Source: Ancylobacter vacuolatus
GTDB lineage: Bacteria > Pseudomonadota > Alphaproteobacteria > Rhizobiales > Xanthobacteraceae
NCBI RefSeq assembly: GCF_030813595.1
Contig: NZ_JAUSUH010000005.1
Span: 248,001-312,000, forward strand
Length of the DNA: 64,000 bases
Direction: 5' to 3'
Every line of letters starts with the position of its first letter. Within the stretch, counting starts at the first letter, position 1. The notes below the pieces were generated by a model, which did not search any database, had not been told where the DNA came from, and was given only the letters and a program-made list of their open reading frames with translations. Position numbers and translations under genes: made by a program. Positions 18,050 to 27,198 of the stretch are shown piece after piece.

Positions 18050-18523
18050 TCACAGCTCCATCAGCACGATCGCGATCGGATCGCCGCCGATGCCGTGGGA
18101 GAACGTGCCGGTCCCGACCCTGCGGAAGCCGTGGCGCCGGTAGAAGCCCTCGGCGTTCATCGTGGCCTCGACCTTGATCGGCCCGGCGTGCCCCACGCGG
18201 GCCTGGCCGATGCCGATCTCCAGCAGCCGTGCGCCCAGGCCCGCGCCAGCGGCATCCGGCACGAGGAACAGCCGTGTTACCTCGCCGGGCTCGGCATCGA
18301 CGAAGCCCACTATAAGTCCGTCGCGCTCGGCAACGGTTACACCGCCCTTGGCGATCAGGCCCTCATAGGTGGCGGGGGTGCGGGCACCCATCCAGCCCTC
18401 GATCTGCGCCGGCGAGTAGGCGCCCTTGGCGAGGCCGGCGACGGAGAGCCGCGTGACCTCGAACAGGGCGGCGCCGTCCCCGGCGCGGGCGGGTCGCAGC
18501 TCGAAACCATCGGCGCCGCTCAT
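18050..18523 (-). CDS. GNAT-family N-acetyltransferase
   Basis: 157-aa acetyltransferase. The acetyl-CoA binding motif A is present as RLFLVPDAAGAGLGARLLEIG, followed by the common end FYRRHGFRRVGTG. ATG 18523 gives the family-size protein (MSGADGFELRPA); the frame extends upstream only as an overlap with ychF. It sits 22 bp downstream of ychF and may be co-transcribed. The substrate is unknown. Confidence 0.85.
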   Translation of the reverse strand: MSGADGFELRPARAGDGAALFEVTRLSVAGLAKGAYSPAQIEGWMGARTPATYEGLIAKGGVTVAERDGLIVGFVDAEPGEVTRLFLVPDAAGAGLGARLLEIGIGQARVGHAGPIKVEATMNAEGFYRRHGFRRVGTGTFSHGIGGDPIAIVLMEL

Positions 18524-18545
18524 GTCAGGCTCCGTCCGGCTTGGC

Positions 18546-19643
18546 TCAGGTGTTGAAGCGGAAATGCAGCACGTCGCCATCGGCGACGACATATTCCTTG
18601 CCTTCCAGCCGCAGCCGGCCGGCATCGCGGGCGCCGGCCTCACCATTGCCCTTGACGTAGTCGTCGAAGGCGATGGTCTCGGAGCGGATGAAGCCCTTCT
18701 CGAAGTCCGAATGGATGACGCCGGCCGCGCCGGGGGCCTTGGTGCCCGCGGTGATGGTCCAGGCGCGGGCTTCCTTTGGGCCGACGGTGAAATAGGTGAC
18801 GAGCTTCAAGAGCTCGTAGCCGGTGCGGATGATGCGGTTGAGGCCGGGCTCCTCAAGGTCGATCGCCTCGAGATAGTCCTTCTGTTCGTCCGCCGGCAGC
18901 ACCGCGATCTCGCTCTCGATCTTGGCCGAGACCACCACCGCCTTGGCGCCTTCCTTCTTCGCCAGCGCGAACACCTCGGCGGAAAGGGCGTTGCCCGCCT
19001 TGGCCGAGGCTTCCTCGACATTGCAGACATAGAGCACGGGCTTGGAGGAGAGCAGGCCGAGCATGCGGAAGGCCTTTTCCTCCTCGGGCTTCACCTCGAC
19101 GAGCCGCGCCGGCTTGCCTTCGCGCAGCAGCACGAGGGCGCGGGTCATCAGGTCGAGCAGTTCCTTGGCGTCCTTGTCGCCGCCCTTGGCCTTCTTCTCC
19201 AGCGCGCCGGCGCGCTTCTCAAGGCTTTCGAGATCGGCCAGCATCAGCTCGGTTTCGATGGTCTCGATGTCCGAGATCGGCGCCAGCTTGCCCTCGACAT
19301 GGGTGACGTCGGAATCCTCGAAGCAGCGCACCACATGGGCGATGGCGTCGCATTCGCGGATATTGGCGAGGAACTGGTTGCCGAGGCCCTCGCCCTTGGA
19401 GGCGCCGCGCACCAGGCCGGCAATGTCGACGAAGGTGAGGCGGGTGGGGATGATCTGCTGCGAGCCGGCGATCTTCGCCAGCGTCTCCAGCCGCGGATCA
19501 GGCACCGCCACATCGCCGACATTCGGCTCGATGGTGCAGAACGGGTAGTTCGCCGCCTGTGCCGCCGCCGTCTGCGTCAGCGCGTTGAAGAGGGTCGACT
19601 TGCCGACGTTGGGCAGGCCGACAATGCCGCATTTGAAGCCCAT
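18546..19643 (-). CDS. ychF: Redox-regulated ATPase YchF (Obg-like)
   Basis: 365-aa P-loop NTPase of the Obg/OLA1 group that binds ribosomes and prefers ATP. Motifs are G1 GLPNVGKST, G3 DIAGLVRGASKGEGLGN and an altered G4 CNVEE in place of NKxD, which is the known reason for ATP use in this family. A coiled-coil insert (residues 130-170) and a TGS domain near the C-terminus (YFTVGPKEARAWTITAGTKA) follow. It lies downstream of pth, in the usual rplY-pth-ychF order. Confidence 0.97.
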   Translation of the reverse strand: MGFKCGIVGLPNVGKSTLFNALTQTAAAQAANYPFCTIEPNVGDVAVPDPRLETLAKIAGSQQIIPTRLTFVDIAGLVRGASKGEGLGNQFLANIRECDAIAHVVRCFEDSDVTHVEGKLAPISDIETIETELMLADLESLEKRAGALEKKAKGGDKDAKELLDLMTRALVLLREGKPARLVEVKPEEEKAFRMLGLLSSKPVLYVCNVEEASAKAGNALSAEVFALAKKEGAKAVVVSAKIESEIAVLPADEQKDYLEAIDLEEPGLNRIIRTGYELLKLVTYFTVGPKEARAWTITAGTKAPGAAGVIHSDFEKGFIRSETIAFDDYVKGNGEAGARDAGRLRLEGKEYVVADGDVLHFRFNT

Positions 19644-19730
19644 GATGCGATGCTCGGTCGAGAGGAACGGTTGCCGCCGTGGTTAGGCAGAATGGCGGGC
19701 GAGTGCAAGTGATGGCGCGCTGTCCGGGGT

Positions 19731-20342
19731 TCAGCCCGGCTTCTTGCCGGGCTTATCAGGCGGCCCGAAGCCGCGCGCTTCGAGAAACAGGTGCATCCGG
19801 TTCTGGAACTCGTCCAGCCGGTGGGTGGCGAGCAGGCCGGCGAGATCGGCGCAGCCCTCGCACACCGCCTCCACCCAGTCGCGCTCGGCCTTGGCGAAGT
19901 CGCTCAGCACATAATGATGCACCAGCGCCTTGTCGCCGGGATGGCCGATGCCGAGGCGGATGCGGGCATAGTCATTGCCGCAATGGGCGGTGATGGAGCG
20001 CAGGCCATTATGCCCGGCATTGCCGCCGCCGACCTTGTAGCGGATCTTGGCCGGGGGCAGGTCGAGCTCGTCATGAAAGGCGAACACGTCGCGCAGCTCG
20101 ATCTTGTAGAAGAGCTGGGCTTCCGCCACCGCGCGGCCGCTCTCGTTCATGAAGGTTTCGGGCAGCAGGGCGATCACCTTCTGCCCCTCGATCTCGCCCT
20201 CGCAGGCCGCGCCCTGGAACCGCCGGCGCCACGGCGTGAAACGGTGCCGGCGGGCGATGGCATCCACCGCCATGAAGCCGATATTGTGCCGGTTGCCGGC
20301 ATATTTCGAGCCGGGATTGCCGAGCCCGGTGAACAGCAGCAC
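19731..20342 (-). CDS. pth: Peptidyl-tRNA hydrolase
   Basis: 203-aa enzyme that releases tRNA from peptidyl-tRNA dropped off ribosomes. It has [18 protein letters not shown] with the catalytic His, NESGRAV, and [18 protein letters not shown] followed by GHNGLRSI. The tail ([15 protein letters not shown]) adds a few residues to the usual ~190. It sits between rplY upstream and ychF downstream, all on the same strand. Confidence 0.97.
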   Translation of the reverse strand: MLLFTGLGNPGSKYAGNRHNIGFMAVDAIARRHRFTPWRRRFQGAACEGEIEGQKVIALLPETFMNESGRAVAEAQLFYKIELRDVFAFHDELDLPPAKIRYKVGGGNAGHNGLRSITAHCGNDYARIRLGIGHPGDKALVHHYVLSDFAKAERDWVEAVCEGCADLAGLLATHRLDEFQNRMHLFLEARGFGPPDKPGKKPG

Positions 20343-20391
20343 CGCGTGCCTCCATTGCGCCGAAAGCGCGCCGATGCCGGCGCCGAAACGG

Positions 20392-20421
20392 CGAGAGCCG
20401 GAAGCGGGCTTCCGGCTCTCG
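20392..20421 (-). terminator. Hairpin between rplY and pth
   Basis: CGAGAGCCGGAAG and CTTCCGGCTCTCG form a perfect 13-bp stem with a 4-base loop, 52 bp after the rplY stop. No strong U-tract follows on the minus strand, so it may act as a partial terminator or as a 3'-end stabiliser. Confidence 0.5.
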
Positions 20422-20472
20422 ATTCACAGATCGTCCGGGCCAATGGCCCGATCGCGATCAGGCCTGTCGTGA

Positions 20473-21096
20473 TCAGGCCTTGGCAGCGTCGGCGGCAGCG
20501 GCCGCAGCCTCGTCTTCCTCGGCTTCCTTGAGGCCCGACGGGGCCGCAATGGTGGCCAGCGTGTCGTCGCCATGGCCGGCCCAGGTCACGCCCGCCGGCA
20601 GCTTGACCGCCGAGAGATGGATCGAATCGCCGAAGGCGTAGTCGGCAATATCGACCTCGATGGCGGTCGGGATGGCGTCGGCCGGAACGTTCAGCGCCAC
20701 GGTGTGGCTGACGATGTTCAGCGAGCCGCCTTCCTTGATCGCCGGCGCGCTGTCGGCGTTGAGGAAGTGCACCGGCACGTCGACGGCGAGGGTGGCGCCA
20801 ACGGCCACGCGCAGGAAGTCGATGTGCAGCGGGAAGTCCTTGACCACGTCGAGCTGGTAGTCGCGCGGGATCACCCGGTGCTTCTGGCCGTCAACCTCGA
20901 CGTTGAACAGCGTGGTCAGGAAGTGACCGGCATAGATGATCTTGTTGATCTCGACATGTTCGAGCGTGATGCCGATGGGGGCCTTGCCGTCGCCGTAAAT
21001 CACGGCGGGTACGCGACCGGCGCGGCGTTCAGCACGAGCGGCCCCCTTGCCGACCTTCGTGCGGGCCTGCGCCTTCAGTTCCTTGATGGCGGTCAT
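20473..21096 (-). CDS. rplY: 50S ribosomal protein L25 (CTC form)
   Basis: 207-aa 5S rRNA-binding protein with the N-terminal L25 domain (RAGRVPAVIYGDG, VIPRDYQLDVVKDFPLHIDFLRV) and the C-terminal TL5/CTC beta domain. An acidic, Ala-rich tail (EEDEAAAAAADAAKA) ends it, as in other alphaproteobacteria. ATG 21096 has GAGGA upstream; the frame extends 7 codons further without support. It is the first gene of rplY-pth-ychF. Confidence 0.96.
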   Translation of the reverse strand: MTAIKELKAQARTKVGKGAARAERRAGRVPAVIYGDGKAPIGITLEHVEINKIIYAGHFLTTLFNVEVDGQKHRVIPRDYQLDVVKDFPLHIDFLRVAVGATLAVDVPVHFLNADSAPAIKEGGSLNIVSHTVALNVPADAIPTAIEVDIADYAFGDSIHLSAVKLPAGVTWAGHGDDTLATIAAPSGLKEAEEDEAAAAAADAAKA

Positions 21097-21263
21097 GGTT
21101 GTCCTCAATGGTTGCAAATGGACAAGGCCGCTTGCGCGGCCCGTTCCTTCAGGCGTGGTAGGTTGAATCCACGGCGCGCCTCCAGGGGTGCGGAAAGGCC
21201 GGGACCGGGCGCGCTCATAGCAGCAAAAGCCTTGGCGGGCAATGTTTGCCCGCTGCTGCGGCC

Positions 21264-22172
21264 TCAGAACTTGCCCAGCACGCCCGCCTTGACGATGCCG
21301 CTGGCCTGCGAGCCGGGGCTCTGCGAGCGCTGCACCGAGATGAATCGCTCGGCGGTGCCGGCCGGGGCGCGCAACTCGACCCCGGTGGTCACGGTCTGGC
21401 TCTTGTTGACCTCGACGCTGGCGCCGAGCTTTTCCGGCCCGAGCCCGAGCGGGGCGAGCGGCACGGAATAGGTGCTGCCGACGGCCATGTTGTCATACAC
21501 CGTGGCCGAGCCGGGGCTGGCGGAGGCGCCCACCGCGCCAGCGCTGTAGACGGTGAGGTTGTCCTGCTCCAGCCCGACGCGACCCTTGATCTCGCCCGAG
21601 CCGCTGGTGGCGGTGGTGGAGAGCGCGCCGGAGGCCGGGGCGGTGGCGCTGGCGCTGGAGGAGACGGAAACCATCGCCGCACCCTGGCGCAGTTCCATCT
21701 GGGTCGGCAGCGTGGCACGTGCCCGCTCGACCGGCGCCGTGCGCGGCTGGAGTTGCTGATAGGGCTTGGGTGGCTCCGGCGCGGGCTCTTCCGGGGCGCC
21801 GCCGAGCCCGAGCTCGATGGTTTCCCACAGCGAGGGCATGGTCGCCGTCTCCTTCTCAGGATCGAACGGCTCCAGCGGAACCTGCGGCGCGTCGGCTGCC
21901 TCGGTGGGGGCGGGCGCCGCCCCCACGGTCTGCGCCGCCTCCGCCGCGCGCTGGGCGGCCTCGTAGGGCGAGTCCTCGTCGACCGGCGTGATGATGATGA
22001 CGCCGTACCACGGGTCTGGCAGGCCCGGCTTCGTCACCGTGCCGATGGACTGCGCCGCCGCCGGAAGGGATAGACTCAAGCCGATGCCCATACCCGCCAC
22101 GAGCATCGGCAGGCGTGCGAAGGGCGTGGCAAGGCGAATCCGCTGGGGGCGCGGCAAAAGGGTGCGCAGCAT
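21264..22172 (-). CDS. Hypothetical exported protein
   Basis: 302-aa protein I do not recognise. An N-terminal basic region and hydrophobic stretch (AGMGIGLSLSLPAAAQS) look like a Sec signal. The mature part begins TVTKPGLPDPWYGVIIITPVDED, then is rich in Ala, Pro and Glu up to about residue 150. A Ser/Ala/Gly/Val C-terminal half follows with alternating polar residues suggestive of beta strands (LTVYSAGAVGASASPGSATV). Cysteines are absent after the signal. ATG 22172 is chosen because it places the signal at the N-terminus. It lies alone between rplY and prs. Confidence 0.7.
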   Translation of the reverse strand: MLRTLLPRPQRIRLATPFARLPMLVAGMGIGLSLSLPAAAQSIGTVTKPGLPDPWYGVIIITPVDEDSPYEAAQRAAEAAQTVGAAPAPTEAADAPQVPLEPFDPEKETATMPSLWETIELGLGGAPEEPAPEPPKPYQQLQPRTAPVERARATLPTQMELRQGAAMVSVSSSASATAPASGALSTTATSGSGEIKGRVGLEQDNLTVYSAGAVGASASPGSATVYDNMAVGSTYSVPLAPLGLGPEKLGASVEVNKSQTVTTGVELRAPAGTAERFISVQRSQSPGSQASGIVKAGVLGKF

Positions 22173-22306
22173 GGTCTCGTCCGCATCGTTGAGCGAGCGG
22201 ACAGGCTGGGACCAAACTGTGGAGCGATGATGGCGCAGCGCACAATTTTGCCGAGGCGCCTTTGTTTTCAATGATTTAGGTAGAGGTTGGCCATGCTCGC
22301 GCGCGC

Positions 22307-23260
22307 TCAGTCGAACAGGCTGGAGACGCTTTCCTCATGCGCCGTGCGGCCGATGGCCTCGGCGAGCAGGCTGGCGATGGAGACCACGCGGATGTTGCGC
22401 GCCACCCGCACCGCCTCGGTCGGCTGGATCGAATCGGTGATCACCAGTTCCTTGAGATTCGAGGCGGTGACGCGCGAGACCGCGCCGCCCGAGAGCACGC
22501 CATGGGTGATGTAGGCGTGAACTTCGGTGGCGCCGCGCGCCAGCAGCGCGTCGGCCGCATTCACCAGCGTGCCGCCGGAATCGATAATGTCGTCGACCAG
22601 GATGCAGCGCTTGCCCTCGACATCGCCGATGACGTTCATCACCTCGCTCTCGCCGGGGCGCTCGCGGCGCTTGTCGACGATGGCGAGCTGGGCGTCGATG
22701 CGCTTGGCCAGCGCGCGGGCGCGTACCACGCCGCCGACATCCGGCGAGACGACGGTGATGTCGGAAAGATCAAAACGCGACTTGATGTCCGCCACCATGA
22801 CCGGGGCCGAAAATAGATTGTCAGTCGGGATATCGAAGAAGCCCTGGATCTGCCCGGCATGCAGGTCGACGGTGAGCACGCGGTCGGCGCCGGCATGGGT
22901 GATGAGATTGGCCACCAGCTTGGCGGAGATCGGCGTGCGGCCGGAGGAGCGGCGGTCCTGTCGGGCATAGCCGAAATAAGGCAGCACGGCGGTGATGCGG
23001 CGGGCGGAGGAGCGGCGCAGCGCATCGGTGATGATGAGCAACTCCATCAGATGGTCATTGGTCGGGAAGGAGGTGGACTGCAGGACGAAGACGTCCTTGC
23101 CGCGCACATTCTCCTGGATCTCGACGAAGATCTCCATGTCGGCGAAGCGGCGCACAACGGCGTTGGTCAGCGGCGTGCGCAAATAGGCTCCGATGGCCTC
23201 TGCCAGCGGACGGTTTGCATTGCCGGCGACGATTTTGATCGAACCGTTATTGTCGGACAT
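22307..23260 (-). CDS. prs: Ribose-phosphate pyrophosphokinase
   Basis: 317-aa class I PRPP synthase, which makes phosphoribosyl pyrophosphate from ribose 5-phosphate and ATP for nucleotide, His and Trp synthesis. Visible motifs are [58 protein letters not shown] and the PRPP loop [18 protein letters not shown]. The start ([20 protein letters not shown]) is canonical. It is apparently monocistronic. Confidence 0.97.
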   Translation of the reverse strand: MSDNNGSIKIVAGNANRPLAEAIGAYLRTPLTNAVVRRFADMEIFVEIQENVRGKDVFVLQSTSFPTNDHLMELLIITDALRRSSARRITAVLPYFGYARQDRRSSGRTPISAKLVANLITHAGADRVLTVDLHAGQIQGFFDIPTDNLFSAPVMVADIKSRFDLSDITVVSPDVGGVVRARALAKRIDAQLAIVDKRRERPGESEVMNVIGDVEGKRCILVDDIIDSGGTLVNAADALLARGATEVHAYITHGVLSGGAVSRVTASNLKELVITDSIQPTEAVRVARNIRVVSIASLLAEAIGRTAHEESVSSLFD

Positions 23261-23408
23261 TCCGGCGCGCTCCCAGCCGTCACTCTTCCGCCGGCCGTCT
23301 TATAGCCGTCGCGCAGCCCTGATAGGCGGGCCGGCCCGGCCTGTAAAGCTTCCAAAGGCCCGCATTGCCGGCTTGTCCCTATGCACAGCTGCATAGGTGC
23401 GATGCCGG

Positions 23409-24083
23409 TTAGGGATGGGCGGCAAAGGTGAGGGCGCGCGAGGGCTCGTCGGCGACCGCAGCTTCCGCAACGGTATCCGCCGGTATGTCGTCCGGCGTCG
23501 CATCGGCGACGGCGGGGCCATCGCCCGGCACCACGGGCGGCGCATCCGCCGGGTCGAGCTCCGGGGTCGCCGATGTCGGCGCGCTGGAAGAGGGGGCGCC
23601 GCCGGACAGGCGGGCGGAAATCTCGTCGAGGCTCTGGGCGGCGATGCGCTGCACGGTGGCGTCGTCGAGCTTGGCCCAGACATCCTTGCCGGGGCCGAGC
23701 TTCTCGCGGCCCGCGACGCGCAGCACGCGGTCGCTGTCGGCATCGAACACGTCCCACACCCAGTCGACCTCGCCCTTGCCGTTGGCGACGCTGGCGGCGA
23801 GATAGCCGCGCACGCGATAGGCGGCGGGCGATTCGCGCGAGACGATGGGAATTTGCCGGGCCTTGGCCTGATCGGACAGGTCCGCCACCAGCCGGTCGAA
23901 CACCGGCTCAGGCGCGCCGTCGATGGATTCAAAGGCGATCGTCTTGCTGCCCGAGGAAATCGAGGTCGCCGCCACCGGCTTGTTGCCGCCGCCATTGGTC
24001 TGGCAGGCGCCGAGGGCGAGGGCGGCAAGCAGAACCGCGGTCGTCGTGAGGCGTCGGCCGAGAGGGCGAAGGCAAGCGCGCAT
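23409..24083 (-). CDS. Hypothetical lipoprotein
   Basis: 224-aa predicted lipoprotein: a basic start, a hydrophobic stretch and lipobox LALGAC place the lipidated Cys near residue 27. The mature part (FDRLVADLSDQAKARQIPIVSRESPAAYRVRGYL) reads like a periplasmic domain found in other Rhizobiales lipoproteins of unknown function. The C-terminal 70 residues are Pro/Ala/Asp-rich and probably disordered. ATG 24083 fits the signal better than the 10-codon longer frame. Confidence 0.75.
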   Translation of the reverse strand: MRACLRPLGRRLTTTAVLLAALALGACQTNGGGNKPVAATSISSGSKTIAFESIDGAPEPVFDRLVADLSDQAKARQIPIVSRESPAAYRVRGYLAASVANGKGEVDWVWDVFDADSDRVLRVAGREKLGPGKDVWAKLDDATVQRIAAQSLDEISARLSGGAPSSSAPTSATPELDPADAPPVVPGDGPAVADATPDDIPADTVAEAAVADEPSRALTFAAHP

Positions 24084-24169
24084 GAACCATTCCCTGTGAG
24101 CCGGTCGCGCCACGTATCCCTGCCGAAGCAGGTTCGCGGCTGTCGCCAGCGGACGGGGAATGGTTAAGA

Positions 24170-25321
24170 CTAATTAACGATCAGGTCCAGTGGGGCGGGC
24201 GTTAAGCCCTCGTTACCGTTAACGCCGACAAGGTAGGTCCGCCCCAGGCACATCGCCGTGCCGGTATCGCTGTCCATCAGGATCATGTGCGCGAACAGCA
24301 CCATGCCGGCCTCCAGCACCCAGGAATTACCGGCATAGAACATTGGCGGGTCCATCCAGGAGGGGGTGAACTTGGCGCCGAGCGAATAGCCGCAGGCCGC
24401 CAACCGGTGCTTTTCCAGCCCGTGACCATCCATCACATGGGCGTGGGCGGCGAACACATCGCCGGCGGTCTTGCCCGGCACCATGGCGTGGGCGCAGGCT
24501 TCCAGCGCCTGCTTCGCCGCCGCGAACAGCTCCAGATGCCGGTCGCGCGGCGGGCCGATCACCACCGTCTCCATCATCGCCGCATGGTAGTGGCGATAGG
24601 CGCCGGCCCATTCCAGGGTGAGCTGGTCTTCCTCATCAAGCACCCGCCGGCCGCTCTTGTAGCGGCAGAGGAGCGCGTCCGCGCCCGAGCCGATGATGAA
24701 CTCATTGGCGGGATAATCGCCGCCGCCGCGGAAGATGGCGCCCTGCATCGCCGCCAGCACCTCGCCCTCGTCGACGCCCGGCGCGATGGTGGCGAGCGCC
24801 GCCTCGCGCGCCGCCAGTGCCAATTTGCCGGCCTGCCGGACATACAGGATCTCCGCCGCCGACTTCACCGCCCGCAGCGCGTCGACGAGGCGCGAGGCGT
24901 CGATGAGCGTGGCGAAGCCGTCAAAGGCGGCGTCGAGCTTCTTTCCATTGGCGGCGGTGAGGCCGTAGCTCTCATATTCCACGCCGATCCTTCCTCCCGC
25001 GCCGCCCAGCTCCGACACCATGTCGCGCAGCTGCTGCTGCGGCGTGGCGTCGGCGCGGTCGGTCCAGACGCGGATGTCTTGGATCAGCGAGGTGTGCTGC
25101 GCCTGCCGCAGATCGGCCGAGCGGGTGAGCAGAGCGAGCCGCCCGTCGGCGCCGAGCCAGAGCGCCTGAAAGAAGCAGAAGCCGAACGTGTCGTAGCCGG
25201 TCAGCCAGTACATGGACTCCTGCTGGAACATCAGCAGCCCGTCGAGCCGCTGCTCCGCCATCACGGCCAGCAGGCGCTGGCGGCGGCGCTCGAATTCCGG
25301 TCCGGTGAAGTGCAGCGTCAT
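24170..25321 (-). CDS. M24 (pita-bread fold) hydrolase-like protein lacking metal ligands
   Basis: 383-aa protein with an N-terminal creatinase_N domain (RRRQRLLAVMAEQRLDGLLMF, YWLTGYDTFGFCFF) and a C-terminal M24 domain. The five metal ligands of M24 peptidases seem to be replaced: LTLEWAGAYRHYHAAM where Asp-Gly and Asp are expected, CGYSLG for GHGIG, and MVLFAHMILM for the EPG region. This resembles the metal-free creatinase and ectoine-hydrolase branches more than true Xaa-Pro peptidases. It is the last gene of a lgt-midA-pgeF-M24 run, 9 bp after pgeF. The substrate is unknown; a small amide is more likely than a peptide. Confidence 0.82.
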   Translation of the reverse strand: MTLHFTGPEFERRRQRLLAVMAEQRLDGLLMFQQESMYWLTGYDTFGFCFFQALWLGADGRLALLTRSADLRQAQHTSLIQDIRVWTDRADATPQQQLRDMVSELGGAGGRIGVEYESYGLTAANGKKLDAAFDGFATLIDASRLVDALRAVKSAAEILYVRQAGKLALAAREAALATIAPGVDEGEVLAAMQGAIFRGGGDYPANEFIIGSGADALLCRYKSGRRVLDEEDQLTLEWAGAYRHYHAAMMETVVIGPPRDRHLELFAAAKQALEACAHAMVPGKTAGDVFAAHAHVMDGHGLEKHRLAACGYSLGAKFTPSWMDPPMFYAGNSWVLEAGMVLFAHMILMDSDTGTAMCLGRTYLVGVNGNEGLTPAPLDLIVN

Positions 25322-25330
25322 GAGGTGGCC

Positions 25331-26092
25331 TCACACCAGGGTGATGGCGGCGATCAGCCGGCCATAATCGGGCTCATTGCGATGGGTGGCGCGGCGATAG
25401 GAGAAGAAGCGGGCCTCGTCGCCATAGGTGTCGAGGCCGAGATCGTCGATCGTGCCGACGCCGAGCGCCCTGAGCCGGGCGGCGATGTAGCCGGGCAGGT
25501 CGAACAGCGCATGGTCCGGCCGCGTGGCGGGAATGAGGAAGCGCTCATTGCCGGCGGCGAGGCCGGTGAGGGTGGCGATGAAGTCCGGCCCGACCTCATA
25601 GCTCTGCTGCCGGATCAGCGGGCCGATGGCGGCGACGATGTTTTCGCGCCGGGCGCCGAGCTGTTCCATGCGGGCGAGCGTGGCGTCCAGCACCCCGCCA
25701 ACCGCGCCCTTCCAGCCGGCATGGGCGGCGCCGACGACGCGGGCCTCAGGATCGGCGAACAGCACCGGGCCGCAATCGGCGATGGTGACGGCGGCGGCGA
25801 TGCCTGTCGTGGCGGTGGCCACCGCATCCGCCTTCGGCCGCTCGTCCCACAGCCGGTCGACGATGACGCAATCGGGGGAGTGCACCTGCCAGGCGGTGAG
25901 CAGATGGCCGGCCGGCACGGCGAGCGCGGCTTCCATGCGGGCGCGGTTCTCCGCCACATGGGCGGGGTCGTCGCGCGAGCCGGTGCCGCCATTCAGCCCG
26001 GCATAAATGCCCTGCGACACGCCGCCCTCGCGGGTGAAGAAGGCGTGGCGGATGCCGGGCAGGGCGCTCAAGGCGGGGGATTCGACCTTCAT
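25331..26092 (-). CDS. pgeF: Peptidoglycan editing factor / purine nucleoside phosphorylase YfiH family
   Basis: 253-aa multicopper-oxidase-like (COG1496) protein, known as PgeF/YfiH (LACC1-related), acting on purine nucleosides or misincorporated peptidoglycan residues. Conserved Zn/active-site segments are HAFFTREGGVSQGIYAGLN, ADCGPVLFADPEARVVGAAH and AGWKGAVGGVL. The start overlaps the stop of the methyltransferase upstream by 4 bases (ATGA), so translation is coupled. Confidence 0.93.
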   Translation of the reverse strand: MKVESPALSALPGIRHAFFTREGGVSQGIYAGLNGGTGSRDDPAHVAENRARMEAALAVPAGHLLTAWQVHSPDCVIVDRLWDERPKADAVATATTGIAAAVTIADCGPVLFADPEARVVGAAHAGWKGAVGGVLDATLARMEQLGARRENIVAAIGPLIRQQSYEVGPDFIATLTGLAAGNERFLIPATRPDHALFDLPGYIAARLRALGVGTIDDLGLDTYGDEARFFSYRRATHRNEPDYGRLIAAITLV

Positions 26093-27198
26093 GCCTGGGT
26101 GTCCTCGAATGCCTCGCCGGGGGCGAACCCGGCCACCATGTCCAGTGCAGGATGCACCAGGGCGAGCGCCTTGAAGAGAGTGCCCATCTGGCCTTCGTCC
26201 GGCCCGGCGAGGCGCAGGCGTGCGGCCTCGATCATCTCCCGGTCGGCCTCGCTCGCGGCGCGCTTCAGCCGGAAGGCGCGGTCGTCAAGGCCGAGCCGCT
26301 CCAGCAGCAGGCCCTGTCCGATCGGGCCGAAGGCGCGGGCGCCGGCCGCCGATGCGGCGCTGGCGAGGGCCGCGAAGTCGACATGGGCGGTGAGATCGGC
26401 TTGCCCGGGATGGGCCAGCACGTCGTCAAAAGCCTGGCGATGCAGCGCCTGCAGCGTGTCGCCGAAACCGCCGGCATGACCGTAATCGACCAACAGCGCG
26501 GCGCCGCCAGTGGCGGCGATGCGGGCGCCGAGATGTGCCGCGACGGACAGGCCGAGCGGGCAGATTTCCAGCACCGCGCCGAGCGGGGCGGCGGCAAGGC
26601 GGGCCTCGGCACGGGCATCGAGGCGGGCGCCGGGGCGCAGGCCGAAGGCGAGCTTCCCCTCCGGGCCGAGGCCGACCATGCGCTCGGCGATGCCGTCCGG
26701 CGTGCGGACGAACTGGCGGATCGGCAGCGCGTCGATGAACTCATTGGCAAGCAGGACGAGAGGGCCGTGCGGCAGGGCGTCGATGCGGTCCACCCATTCC
26801 ACGGGATGGCCGGGCAGGGTCTCGGCCTGCCGGGCCCGCAGGCGCGGCGAGGCTTCCACCAGCACCACGCGGGCCGCCTCAAGGAATCCCGGCACGCGGG
26901 CGGTGGCGCGCAGCATGTCGGCCATCATCGTGCCGCGCCCGGGGCCGAGCTCGGCAAGGACGAAAGGCGCGGGCGAACCCAGCCGCAGCCAGGTCTCCGC
27001 CGCCCACAAGCCGAGCAACTCGCCGAACATCTGGCTGATCTCGGGCGCGGTGATGAAATCGCCGGACGCGCCGAAGGGCTCGCGCGTGGTGTAGTAGCCG
27101 AGCGTGGGATGGAACAGGCACTGTTCCATATAGTCGGCGACGGTGATCGGCCCGGTGAGGGCGATCTGCCGGGCGAGATGTTCCGCCAATGCCGTCAT
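26089..27198 (-). CDS. Class I SAM-dependent methyltransferase, MidA/NDUFAF7 family
   Basis: 369-aa protein of the COG1565 family, whose eukaryotic member NDUFAF7 dimethylates an Arg of a complex I subunit. Typical segments are YYTTREPFGASGDFITAPEI, SQMFGELLGLWAAE, the SAM loop LAELGPGRGTMMADMLRA and LLVDYGHAG. It is coupled to lgt upstream and pgeF downstream through ATGA overlaps; lgt-midA-pgeF is a common alphaproteobacterial order. A role in complex I assembly is inferred from homologues. Confidence 0.92.
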   Translation of the reverse strand: MTALAEHLARQIALTGPITVADYMEQCLFHPTLGYYTTREPFGASGDFITAPEISQMFGELLGLWAAETWLRLGSPAPFVLAELGPGRGTMMADMLRATARVPGFLEAARVVLVEASPRLRARQAETLPGHPVEWVDRIDALPHGPLVLLANEFIDALPIRQFVRTPDGIAERMVGLGPEGKLAFGLRPGARLDARAEARLAAAPLGAVLEICPLGLSVAAHLGARIAATGGAALLVDYGHAGGFGDTLQALHRQAFDDVLAHPGQADLTAHVDFAALASAASAAGARAFGPIGQGLLLERLGLDDRAFRLKRAASEADREMIEAARLRLAGPDEGQMGTLFKALALVHPALDMVAGFAPGEAFEDTQA

